Part shown: positions 14,551 through 22,009 of the stretch, piece after piece
How positions within the stretch are numbered: position 1 is the first letter of the stretch
Layout: the number at the start of each line of letters is the position of its first letter
Assembly (NCBI GenBank): GCA_017307755.1
Contig: JAFKGQ010000004.1
Coordinates: forward strand, 124,001 to 188,000
Direction: 5' to 3'
DNA length: 64,000 nucleotides
From: Chitinophagaceae bacterium
Lineage (GTDB): Bacteria > Bacteroidota > Bacteroidia > Chitinophagales > Chitinophagaceae
The notes under the pieces: model-generated
Database searches by the model: none
What the model was told of the DNA's origin: nothing
Seen by the model: the letters and a program-made list of their open reading frames with translations, nothing else
Program-made: the position numbers and the translations under genes

Positions 14551-16431
14551 TCAAAGATTTACTATCAGCACGGGGATCTTTAACGCGTGTCTGACCGCGT
14601 CCACTGTTTCGCCATAGATAAAATCCTGCAGACCCCGATGACCGTGGGCGCCGATCACCAGCATATCTGCTTTTTCTTCTTTTACGATACGGGCGATCTC
14701 CCGGCTGCGGTGTTTGAATCCCAGGCTTGTCCTGCTCTGGTAGCCTTTTTGCCGGAGGTTTTCCCGGTAAAAATCCAGCCGCTCCTGATCCCTTCTTGTT
14801 TCATAGTCGTCGCTTTCCCTGCCCAGCATTTGGGCGGAAGCGCTTTCCACGACATGGATCAGGAGATAATTGCAATCTTTTCCTCCCTGGGCCAGGGCAT
14901 AGGCCAGTAATTTCTCATCATGGGTGCTGAAGTCCAGTGCGACGGCGATATACCGGAAGGCGGGCGGTGCCCAGTTTGTCAGCGGATCCGGTTGGGGATG
15001 CACCTGGGCGGGGGCTCTTCGTGGCCGGCGAGTCAGCCAGGGATGTAAGACAATATAGGTCAGCAGCAGGACGGCCCCGATGCTGCCGGCAATGATGGCG
15101 GTCTTTGAAAGAAGGTGTCCTGCCATTCCAAAAAGCGGGCTGGCCTCTTCCACCACCAGCTTGATGTTGAGGTATACCAGCAAGGCCGCTACAGCCCAGG
15201 CCAGCATCCTGATATAGGGGTTGATGACAAAGGGACCCATGGTGCTCTTATCGCTGACAAAATGGATCAGGGGTATGATGGCGAAGCCCAGTTGTACGCT
15301 CAGGATGACCTGACTAAATACCAACATGCTGTCCACGGCCCCTTCTCCCATTAGTAAGATGACGGCTACGGCGGGTATGATGGCCAGCAGGCGGGTAAGC
15401 AACCTTCTCAGCCAGGGGTTGATACGCAACTGGAGATATCCCTCCATCACGATCTGCCCTGCCAATGTTCCCGTGATAGTAGAGCTTTGTCCGGCGGCGA
15501 TGAGCGCAATGGCAAATAGTTTGGGGGCTAGGTCCGTGCCGAGCATGGGCAGCAGACGGTGGGCTTCCTTAATGGAGGCTACATCCGTCCTGCCTGTCTT
15601 AAAAAAGACGGTTGCCGCCAGCACCAGGATGGCCGCATTGACAAAAAAGGCGAGGTTCAGGGCGATGGCGCTATCTAAAAAGGTGATCTTTAACGCTTTG
15701 CGGATATGCCCTTCTCCCGGCCGGATCTTGCGGGTCTGTACAAGGGCTGAATGCAGGTACAGATTATGGGGCATGACGGTAGCCCCGATGATACCGATGG
15801 CGATATAGAGCGCTTCCTTTCCCTTCAGGGTGGGGACGAAGCCGGTAGAGATCTCTTTCAGGGAAGGTCTGGCCAGCAGGATCTCTACGAGGAAGGACAG
15901 CCCCACCACTCCGATGAGCCCGATGATAAAGGCTTCCATCCTGCGCATGCCAAGCTTTTGGAGGAACAGCAATAAGAAAGTGTCTAATACCGTAATGCTC
16001 ACTCCATATACCAGGGGAAGACCTGTCAACAGCTGGATACCGATGGCCATACCCAGGACTTCCGCCAGGTCGCAGGCGGCAATGGCTACCTCTGCCAACA
16101 CATAAAGGGCAATGTTTACATAGGCAGGGTACACTTCCCGATTGGCCTGCGCCAGATCCCTGCCTCTGACGATGCCCAGGCGAGCCGACAGATTCTGTAA
16201 AAGTATAGCCATGCCATTGCTCATCAGCAGGACCCAGATCAGCGAATAACCGAACTGGCTTCCTCCGGCAAGGTCCGTAGCCCAGTTGCCGGGGTCCATA
16301 TATCCGACGCTGACCAGGTAGGCAGGACCGAAGAAAACAAATATCTGCCGCCACCAGGGGCCTTTTCCCGTGGCGTCCACACTGCCATGTACCTCGCTGA
16401 GGCTGACATCTTTTTGGAACCTATTCATCAT
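14551..16431 (-). CDS. mntH: Nramp-family divalent metal transporter fused to a universal-stress domain
   Basis: 626 residues. Residues 25-460 are an Nramp transporter with about 11 helices. Helix 1 carries YMDPGNWATD and helix 6 carries VMPHNLYLHS, the two metal-binding motifs (Asp, Asn; Met, His) of Mn/Fe transporters, and PGEGHIRKALK follows. After a basic linker, residues 485-626 form a UspA domain (YIAVALDFSTHDEKLL at its start, IGAHGHRGLQDFIYGETVDAVRH with the G-x2-G-x9-G-type nucleotide loop, ending VLIVNL). It imports Mn2+ (or Fe2+) with protons; the Usp part may sense ATP/AMP and regulate transport, which is inference. It overlaps the MntR-like gene upstream by 11 bases and is surely co-transcribed with it. 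Confidence 0.92.
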   Translation of the reverse strand: MMNRFQKDVSLSEVHGSVDATGKGPWWRQIFVFFGPAYLVSVGYMDPGNWATDLAGGSQFGYSLIWVLLMSNGMAILLQNLSARLGIVRGRDLAQANREVYPAYVNIALYVLAEVAIAACDLAEVLGMAIGIQLLTGLPLVYGVSITVLDTFLLLFLQKLGMRRMEAFIIGLIGVVGLSFLVEILLARPSLKEISTGFVPTLKGKEALYIAIGIIGATVMPHNLYLHSALVQTRKIRPGEGHIRKALKITFLDSAIALNLAFFVNAAILVLAATVFFKTGRTDVASIKEAHRLLPMLGTDLAPKLFAIALIAAGQSSTITGTLAGQIVMEGYLQLRINPWLRRLLTRLLAIIPAVAVILLMGEGAVDSMLVFSQVILSVQLGFAIIPLIHFVSDKSTMGPFVINPYIRMLAWAVAALLVYLNIKLVVEEASPLFGMAGHLLSKTAIIAGSIGAVLLLTYIVLHPWLTRRPRRAPAQVHPQPDPLTNWAPPAFRYIAVALDFSTHDEKLLAYALAQGGKDCNYLLIHVVESASAQMLGRESDDYETRRDQERLDFYRENLRQKGYQSRTSLGFKHRSREIARIVKEEKADMLVIGAHGHRGLQDFIYGETVDAVRHALKIPVLIVNL

Positions 16432-17083
16432 CTTTTACTAAAACATTTTTTGCCACCTGCGCGCTGAGTGTCACCGGCGGCCGGCTGCGTATTTTTACTT
16501 CCAGGGAATTGTCAAAGGGGAATTTCCTGCTGATAAGCAGTCTTGTGCCAAGCTGTATATGATTATACTGCAGCAGCTCAAGCATCTCGGAGGTCTGGCT
16601 GGCAATGGCCGACACCTGCGCCAGCTTGTTCAGGGGCAGCTCCGACAGGCTGATCTGTCTTCGTTGGAGGAACCTGCCCTGGCTGTCGGGAATGGGGTCC
16701 CCATGCGGGTCCGTGTCGGGGAATCCCAGAAAAGCATCCAGGCGATCGACCAGCTTCTTACTGCTGATGTGTTCCAGCTCTTCGGCTATCTCATGCACTT
16801 CGTCCCAGCCGAACTGCAATTTCTTTACCAGGAAGTATTCCCACAGTCTGTGTTTCCGAATCACCTGTATGGCGGCCTTTTTCCCTTCGTTATTGAGCCG
16901 GAAGCCTTTGTATCGCTCGTACAACAGCAATTTTTGCTCTTTCAGCTTCTTCAGCATGTCCGTCACGGAAGCGGGGCGGGTCTGTAAAGCCGCGGCGAGC
17001 GCATTGGTGGTGACGATCCCCTGCTCGTGCTGCAGATGAAAGATAGCCTTTAGATGATTTTCCTTGCTGGCTGAATATTTCAT
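16421..17083 (-). CDS. mntR: DtxR/MntR-family metal-dependent repressor
   Basis: 220 residues. Winged helix (about 5-65, LAAALQTRPASVTDMLKKLKEQKLLLYERYKGFRL), dimerisation and metal domain (IRKHRLWEYFLVKKL, WDEVHEIAEELEHISSKKLVDRLD, PHGDPIP), then a C-terminal FeoA/SH3-like domain (about 140-215). Glu occupies the position of the DtxR cysteine ligand (EELEH), as in Mn-type regulators, which agrees with the Nramp gene it overlaps. The N-terminal ligand pair of MntR (Asp8, Glu11) is not obviously kept. I infer Mn-dependent repression of its own operon through the operator at 17107-17122. Confidence 0.92.
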   Translation of the reverse strand: MKYSASKENHLKAIFHLQHEQGIVTTNALAAALQTRPASVTDMLKKLKEQKLLLYERYKGFRLNNEGKKAAIQVIRKHRLWEYFLVKKLQFGWDEVHEIAEELEHISSKKLVDRLDAFLGFPDTDPHGDPIPDSQGRFLQRRQISLSELPLNKLAQVSAIASQTSEMLELLQYNHIQLGTRLLISRKFPFDNSLEVKIRSRPPVTLSAQVAKNVLVKDDE

Positions 17084-17106
17084 ATTTAATTTGACCTAAA
17101 ATTAAA

Positions 17107-17122
17107 TTTAGACAAATCTAAA
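17107..17122 (-). promoter_or_regulatory. DtxR/MntR-type operator overlapping the mntR -7 box
   Basis: TTTAGACAAATCTAAA is a perfect inverted repeat (arms TTTAGA and TCTAAA, 4-base spacer) 23 bases upstream of the repressor gene. On the minus strand it contains TAGATTTG (17120 down to 17113), a full match to the TAnnTTTG -7 box. Bound repressor would therefore cover the promoter core. The shape resembles the TTTAGG-N4-CCTAAA class of DtxR/SirR sites. Confidence 0.75.
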
Positions 17123-17206
17123 ATTAAAAATTCATAAATAATGTAAAAAATCACGCCTTGTTGCCGCGAATGTTTATTTTTAACCCTGCATCATATGACA
17201 GTTAGT

Positions 17207-18175
17207 ATGAACAAATTCCTGTTGCTGTTCGTGTTGGCGGGGCTAGTCTTTTCCTGTAAGAGTAAACCAACGTCTCTTTCAGGGGATGATGAGAAAGTAG
17301 ACGGGCACGATTTTGTAGAATTCTTTCAACCCATGAAACTGCCCTGGCAGGCGACGGATACCATTCTCCGCCGGAAAGAAGCCGAAGGCTCCATCATTAG
17401 TTATAAGGTATTCACACAACTTGTACCCGACAGTACCCTGACAAAATTATTTGGAAGGGAGCTGAAGCCGAAACTTTATGCCATTGGCAAGGTGAGCGTG
17501 CCTAAGGGCGAATCTTATCTTTTTATCAAGGCGGCCACGGCGTCCAGGAAAGCTTTATATATCGTCTGTTTTACCCGGCAGCATGTATTCGCCGCGGCCC
17601 GCCCTGTGCTCTATTCCGACAATGAGTCCGGTGTCAGCGGTATCGCCGCCATGGATGCCAAATATACCCTCACCCTCACCCACCAGCGGAAAGCTTCAGG
17701 CGGGCAGGCGTATTTTAAGAGAGACGCTTACATCTTTAATGAGGACGGGGGATTCAGACTCATCCTGACGGAATCGAATGAAGCAAAAACAAAAGTTCCG
17801 CCTATTTATAACCCTATCGACACATTTCCCCGCAAGCATAAGTTTACAGGTGACTATGTCCAGGATAAGCGGAACATTGTTTCTGTACGGGACGGCAAGG
17901 ACGTTTCTCACATCCTTTTCTTTGTTCACTTTGAAAAAGCGGAAGGGACCTGTAATGGCGAATTGAAAGGCGAAGCAAGGTTTATTTCCGCGAATACCGC
18001 CCGTTTCAGATCGGGCGGGGACCCCTGCACGGTGGACTTTACTTTTAATCCTTCCGGCGTCTCTATGAAGGAAGTGGAGGGGTGCGGCAACCACCGGGAT
18101 ATTAAATGTTTTTTTGAAGGTTATTTCGAACGCCGGAAAGAACCTAAACCTAAACCTGCAAAGAAAAAGAGCTAG
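17207..18175 (+). CDS. uncharacterised lipoprotein
   Basis: About 322 residues from the ATG at 17207; an in-frame ATG at 17195 adds four residues. The N-terminus MNKFLLLFVLAGLVFSC is a lipoprotein signal with Cys at position 17. The mature part is polar with mixed alpha/beta character, has cysteine pairs near the C-terminus (GTCNGEL, GGDPCTVDF, EGCGNHRDIKC) that could form disulfides, and ends in a Lys/Pro tail (KEPKPKPAKKKS). I recognise no family. It is transcribed away from mntR; the region downstream holds a three-hairpin repeat before the phosphorylase gene. Confidence 0.8.
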   Translation: MNKFLLLFVLAGLVFSCKSKPTSLSGDDEKVDGHDFVEFFQPMKLPWQATDTILRRKEAEGSIISYKVFTQLVPDSTLTKLFGRELKPKLYAIGKVSVPKGESYLFIKAATASRKALYIVCFTRQHVFAAARPVLYSDNESGVSGIAAMDAKYTLTLTHQRKASGGQAYFKRDAYIFNEDGGFRLILTESNEAKTKVPPIYNPIDTFPRKHKFTGDYVQDKRNIVSVRDGKDVSHILFFVHFEKAEGTCNGELKGEARFISANTARFRSGGDPCTVDFTFNPSGVSMKEVEGCGNHRDIKCFFEGYFERRKEPKPKPAKKKS

Positions 18176-18231
18176 TGTGCAAAGCCTGACCCCCCTCAGG
18201 GCAATTCAATTGACGATTATCCGTTATATTG

Positions 18232-18314
18232 TGCCAAATTGGACAATGGAAAATATAGCCCAATTTGGCAGAACGTTTGATGATTGCCCTTCGGGCGATG
18301 AACCTTCGGTTCAT
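18232..18314 (-). repeat. three-hairpin dispersed element, copy A
   Basis: Reading on the minus strand: ATGAACC-GAA-GGTTCAT (18314-18298), GCCC-GAA-GGGC (18296-18286), a 15-base spacer, then TGCCAAATTGG...CCAATTTGGCA (18270-18232) with a 17-base loop containing ATTTTCCA. The same order of two GNA-triloop hairpins and one AT-rich long hairpin is found at 29499-29585, with the first two hairpins alone at 24639-24668. The stems differ by paired changes. It fills the gap between the lipoprotein gene and the phosphorylase gene. Confidence 0.8.
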
Positions 18315-18356
18315 TGGGCGTACTCGATACATGATAAAAAATAATTTGGATTTGTT

Positions 18357-20015
18357 ATGAGTTTTAGAAATTTTACTGTTCCTTATGCGATAGATGAACG
18401 CTATTCAAAGAAAGTGGCTTATTTCTCCATGGAATTTGCCGTACACCAACCGCTGAAGATCTACAGCGGCGGCCTGGGTTTTCTGGCCGGCTCTCATCTT
18501 CGCAGCGCTTACGAACTGCGCCAGAACATGATCAATGTAGGCATCTTATGGAAGTATGGATATTATGACCAGGCCCGCAACCAGGATCAGACGCTGCAAG
18601 TCACCTGGATGGAAAAACAATACAGTTTCCTGGAAGACACTGGTATAAAGTTCCAGGTCACAATACATGAACATCCTGTATGGGTGAAGGTCTGGTATCT
18701 CAATCCGGAAACTTTTAAAAGCGCCCCTTTGTTCTTATTAAGCACGGACCTGCCGGAAAATGATTATGTCTCGCAGACTATCACCCATCGTCTGTACGAT
18801 GCCAACGTGGCGACAAAGGTAGCGCAGTTCATACTGCTTGGGGTAGGGGGGGCGATGTTGGTGGAGGAACTGGGTTTCAATCCCGACCTATATCATTTCA
18901 ACGAGGCGCATGGTATCAGCGCGGCCTTTTGGCTGTATACGCAGAAATACCACCGGAACATCGAGGAAATAAAGAAAAGACTGGTGTTCACCACCCATAC
19001 GCCTGAGGAGGCGGGGAACGAGAAGCACGATATCTATCTCTGTCATAAGATGAGTTACTTCTGTGGACTCAGCATTGACGAGGTCCGCAAGCTGACGGGC
19101 ATAGAGGACGATGCATTTAACCATTCCCTGGTAGCCTTGCGGTTTGCCCATCTGGCGAACGGCGTGTCCAAACTGCATGGGAATGTGGCCAGGGCCATGT
19201 GGAACAAATACAGCAATGTATGTCCCATTATATCGATTACCAATGCCCAGAACTGGCGTTATTGGGCGGATAAGGAGCTGTACAGGAAGATGGAGGAAGG
19301 CAATGACTATTGGTGGGATGACCGCAAGCGGTACATGAAAAAAAGGGCTTTTGAGATCATCGCCGATCAAACGGGCAAGATCTTCGACCCCCAAATATTT
19401 ACCATCGTCTGGGCCCGCCGTTTTGCAGGATATAAGAGAGCGGGTTTCCTTACGCGTGACATGGACCGGTTCAACAAGCTGATGAATGATACAAAATACC
19501 CTGTACAGATCATCTGGGCGGGCAAACCTTATCCCATGGACTACCCGGCGATCAATGAGTTCAATCACCTGGTGCATCTCAGCAAGGGCTATAAGAATAT
19601 TGCGGTGGTGATCGGTTATGAGCTGTCGCTTTCCAAACGGTTGAAACAGGCTGCCGACTGCTGGTTGAACAACCCCCGGGTGCCACGCGAAGCATCCGGC
19701 ACCAGCGGCATGACCGCTGCGATGAACGGGGCCGTAAATTTCTCCACAGACGACGGATGGATACCTGAGTTCGTCAATCATGGCAACAACGGTTTTGTCG
19801 TACCAAAGGGAGACTATGCCAACATGCATGTCGAAGAACAAGACGATTATGACTTCAACAAGCTCTATGAAATACTGCAAAAAGAGATACTTCCCCTGTA
19901 TTACGACAACTATGATACCTGGCGTCAGATTGCCAAGAATGGCATGAGGGATGTTCGGTACCAGTTCGATGCGGGAAGGATGGCCCATGAATACTACGAC
20001 CAGTTATATAAATAG
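18357..20015 (+). CDS. glgP: GT35 alpha-glucan phosphorylase homologue without the PLP lysine
   Basis: 552 residues, the short (about 550-residue) GT35 form. KKVAYFSMEFAVHQPLKIYSGGLG, the glucan-phosphorylase EAHG block (YHFNEAHGISAAF), VFTTHTPEEAGNE, the phosphate-binding RRFAGYKRA and WLNNPRVPREASGTSGM all align in order. The residue after SGM should be the Lys that forms the Schiff base with pyridoxal phosphate (EASGTSGMK in the family). Here codon 19713-19715 is ACC, so Thr453. Phosphorylases need PLP for catalysis, so this protein may use another chemistry, be regulatory, or be inactive. The frame is otherwise intact. It is followed after 46 bases by the SPFH gene. Whether Thr is shared by relatives decides if it is a family trait. 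Confidence 0.88.
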   Translation: MSFRNFTVPYAIDERYSKKVAYFSMEFAVHQPLKIYSGGLGFLAGSHLRSAYELRQNMINVGILWKYGYYDQARNQDQTLQVTWMEKQYSFLEDTGIKFQVTIHEHPVWVKVWYLNPETFKSAPLFLLSTDLPENDYVSQTITHRLYDANVATKVAQFILLGVGGAMLVEELGFNPDLYHFNEAHGISAAFWLYTQKYHRNIEEIKKRLVFTTHTPEEAGNEKHDIYLCHKMSYFCGLSIDEVRKLTGIEDDAFNHSLVALRFAHLANGVSKLHGNVARAMWNKYSNVCPIISITNAQNWRYWADKELYRKMEEGNDYWWDDRKRYMKKRAFEIIADQTGKIFDPQIFTIVWARRFAGYKRAGFLTRDMDRFNKLMNDTKYPVQIIWAGKPYPMDYPAINEFNHLVHLSKGYKNIAVVIGYELSLSKRLKQAADCWLNNPRVPREASGTSGMTAAMNGAVNFSTDDGWIPEFVNHGNNGFVVPKGDYANMHVEEQDDYDFNKLYEILQKEILPLYYDNYDTWRQIAKNGMRDVRYQFDAGRMAHEYYDQLYK

Positions 20016-20061
20016 ACATAGATAGGCACCGCGCCTATTCTTAACCCTTAACCTGAATTCC

Positions 20062-21963
20062 ATGGAATCGTCTACTCTTATCAGATGGGGACTCATCATC
20101 GGGATCCCTCTGTTATGTCTGTTGCTGTACAGGCTTATTCTGCGTGTCTTTTTTGGAGTGGTCATTGTGCCGGAAGACAAAATTGGCCTGGTCACAAAGA
20201 AGTTTGTCCTGGTGGGAAAGCAATCCTTACCGGAAGGTCGCATCATCGCTACGAATGGCGAAGCCGGCTTTCAGGCACAGACCCTAGCGCCAGGTGTCTA
20301 TTTCTGGAAATGGTATTGGCAGTACGACATTACTTTTCAACCTTTCACGATCGTCCCTACCGGCAAGATCGGGCTGGTACTGGCGCGTGACGGCGCCGAA
20401 TTGGATACGGGCGCCATACTGGGGCGGAAAGTGCCCTGTGATTCCTACCAGGATGCGGAGGCCTTCCTGAAGAATGGGGGCCGTAAAGGCCGTCAGACGG
20501 GGATCATCACGCCGGGGTCTTACCGGATCAACACATTTTTATTCGATATAGAGATAACTGATATGATCAGTGTCCCGGATAATGCGGTAGGCATCGTGAC
20601 GACGCTGGAAGGAAAGCCCCTGGAAGAAGGTCAGATCGCGGGTAAGATCATCGGCGATCACAATAAATTCCAGGATGCGGACCTCTTTCTCAACAGCGGG
20701 GGATACAAAGGGCTGCAGGAACAGGTGATACTGGCCGGCTCCTATTTCCTCAATCCTTGGTTTGTCAAGGTGGATATGGTAAAAATGACCGAGATCCCCA
20801 TCGGGCATGTCGGTGTGGTGATCTCCTACGTAGGAAATGACGGCGTGGACCTCAGTGGTGTAGAGTTTAAACATGGAAATATCGTGGCGAAGGGTTCAAA
20901 GGGCGTATGGGCCGAACCGTTGGGACCGGGTAAATATCCTATCAATCCCTATATCCTGAAGGTAGAGCTGGTGCCGACCACCAACCTGGTATTGAACTGG
21001 GCCAGCGCCAGGAGTGAAGCGCACCAACTGGACAAGAATCTGTCTACGATCACTGTACGCAGTAAGGATGGGTTCCCCTTCAATCTGGATGTCGCCCAGA
21101 TCATCCACATCCCCACGACGGAGGCTCCGAAAGTGATCGCGCGGTTCGGCAATATGGTGAACCTGGTGAGCCAGGTGCTGGAGCCTACCATCGGCAATTA
21201 TTTCCGGAACTCGGCGCAGGATAGTGATGTCATTGCGTTCTTAGGCACAAGAAAAGAGCGGCAGGAATCTGCAAAGGAGCATATCGGCAAGGTATTGGAG
21301 CAGTATAACGTGTTTGGTGTCGACACCCTGATAGGGGACATCGTACCTCCGGAAAGCCTGATGAAAACGCTTACTGACCGCAAGCTGGCGGAGGAGCAGA
21401 AGGTCACGTATGAGACGCAGCGAAAGGCGCAGGAGACAAGACAGAGTCTTGAAAGGGAGACGGCAATTGCCGAAATACAGAAAGAGATCGTAAAAGCGGA
21501 TCAAGGGGTGCTGATCGCCGAACGTATTGCAGACGCCTCTGTTAAAAAAGCTACCGGGGATGCCAACAGCGTCCGTCTGCAGGCAAATGCGGAAGCTGAC
21601 CGGCTAAAGCTGCTGGCCAGTGGAGAGGCCGAAAAGACGAGGCTGCTGGCAAAGGCTGAAGCTGAAAAGATCGAGTGGCTGGCAAAGGCGGATGCGGAAA
21701 AAATATCACTTACCGGCAACGCCGAGGCGGAAAAAACACTTGCTATCGGAAAATCATCCGCAGAATCCTACAAGCTGGCAGTCGAAGCGATGGGGGGCGA
21801 CAATTTTACCCAGCTGAAGGTAATGGAAGCCATCGGCGCCCAACATATCCGGATCATGCCCGATGTCCTCATCGGCGGCGGAGGCGACAATGCCAATGGC
21901 TCCATCAATGGGCTGCTTGGGTTGCAGCTGCTGGAGCAGTTGCGTAAAAAAACAAAAGAATAA
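20062..21963 (+). CDS. SPFH/Band-7 (flotillin-like) membrane protein
   Basis: 633 residues. One N-terminal membrane helix (about 10-30, LIIGIPLLCLLLYRLILRVFF) is followed by three repeated beta modules with the pattern V/I-P-x-G/N-x-V/I-G-x-V (IVPEDKIGLV, IVPTGKIGLVL, SVPDNAVGIVTT, EIPIGHVGVVI), then the Band-7 core (about 310-450) and a long Ala/Glu/Lys coiled coil (about 440-585) with repeated AEAEK units. The C-terminus is Gly/Asn-rich. Flotillin relatives oligomerise on the inner membrane and organise microdomains or gate proteases. The role here is not known; the neighbouring DUF4139 gene starts 46 bases later. Confidence 0.87.
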   Translation: MESSTLIRWGLIIGIPLLCLLLYRLILRVFFGVVIVPEDKIGLVTKKFVLVGKQSLPEGRIIATNGEAGFQAQTLAPGVYFWKWYWQYDITFQPFTIVPTGKIGLVLARDGAELDTGAILGRKVPCDSYQDAEAFLKNGGRKGRQTGIITPGSYRINTFLFDIEITDMISVPDNAVGIVTTLEGKPLEEGQIAGKIIGDHNKFQDADLFLNSGGYKGLQEQVILAGSYFLNPWFVKVDMVKMTEIPIGHVGVVISYVGNDGVDLSGVEFKHGNIVAKGSKGVWAEPLGPGKYPINPYILKVELVPTTNLVLNWASARSEAHQLDKNLSTITVRSKDGFPFNLDVAQIIHIPTTEAPKVIARFGNMVNLVSQVLEPTIGNYFRNSAQDSDVIAFLGTRKERQESAKEHIGKVLEQYNVFGVDTLIGDIVPPESLMKTLTDRKLAEEQKVTYETQRKAQETRQSLERETAIAEIQKEIVKADQGVLIAERIADASVKKATGDANSVRLQANAEADRLKLLASGEAEKTRLLAKAEAEKIEWLAKADAEKISLTGNAEAEKTLAIGKSSAESYKLAVEAMGGDNFTQLKVMEAIGAQHIRIMPDVLIGGGGDNANGSINGLLGLQLLEQLRKKTKE

Positions 21964-22009
21964 TTGTGTAATCGGGCGGGCCTGTGCATCTGAAATAAAA
22001 ATTCATCAT

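Noticed and set aside
17195..17206. ATG at 17195 as lipoprotein start
   Set aside because: Adds MTVS before a typical MNKFLLL lipoprotein signal; the ATG at 17207 is more natural, though the earlier one cannot be excluded.
18888..19988. 366-codon open frame opposite the phosphorylase gene
   Set aside because: Fully inside an intact gene on the other strand, no motif, no promoter or ribosome site; a GC-skew shadow.
21863..22009. Upstream extension of the DUF4139 gene into the SPFH gene
   Set aside because: It would remove the clean signal peptide that begins at 22010 and overlap the SPFH reading frame by about 100 bases.
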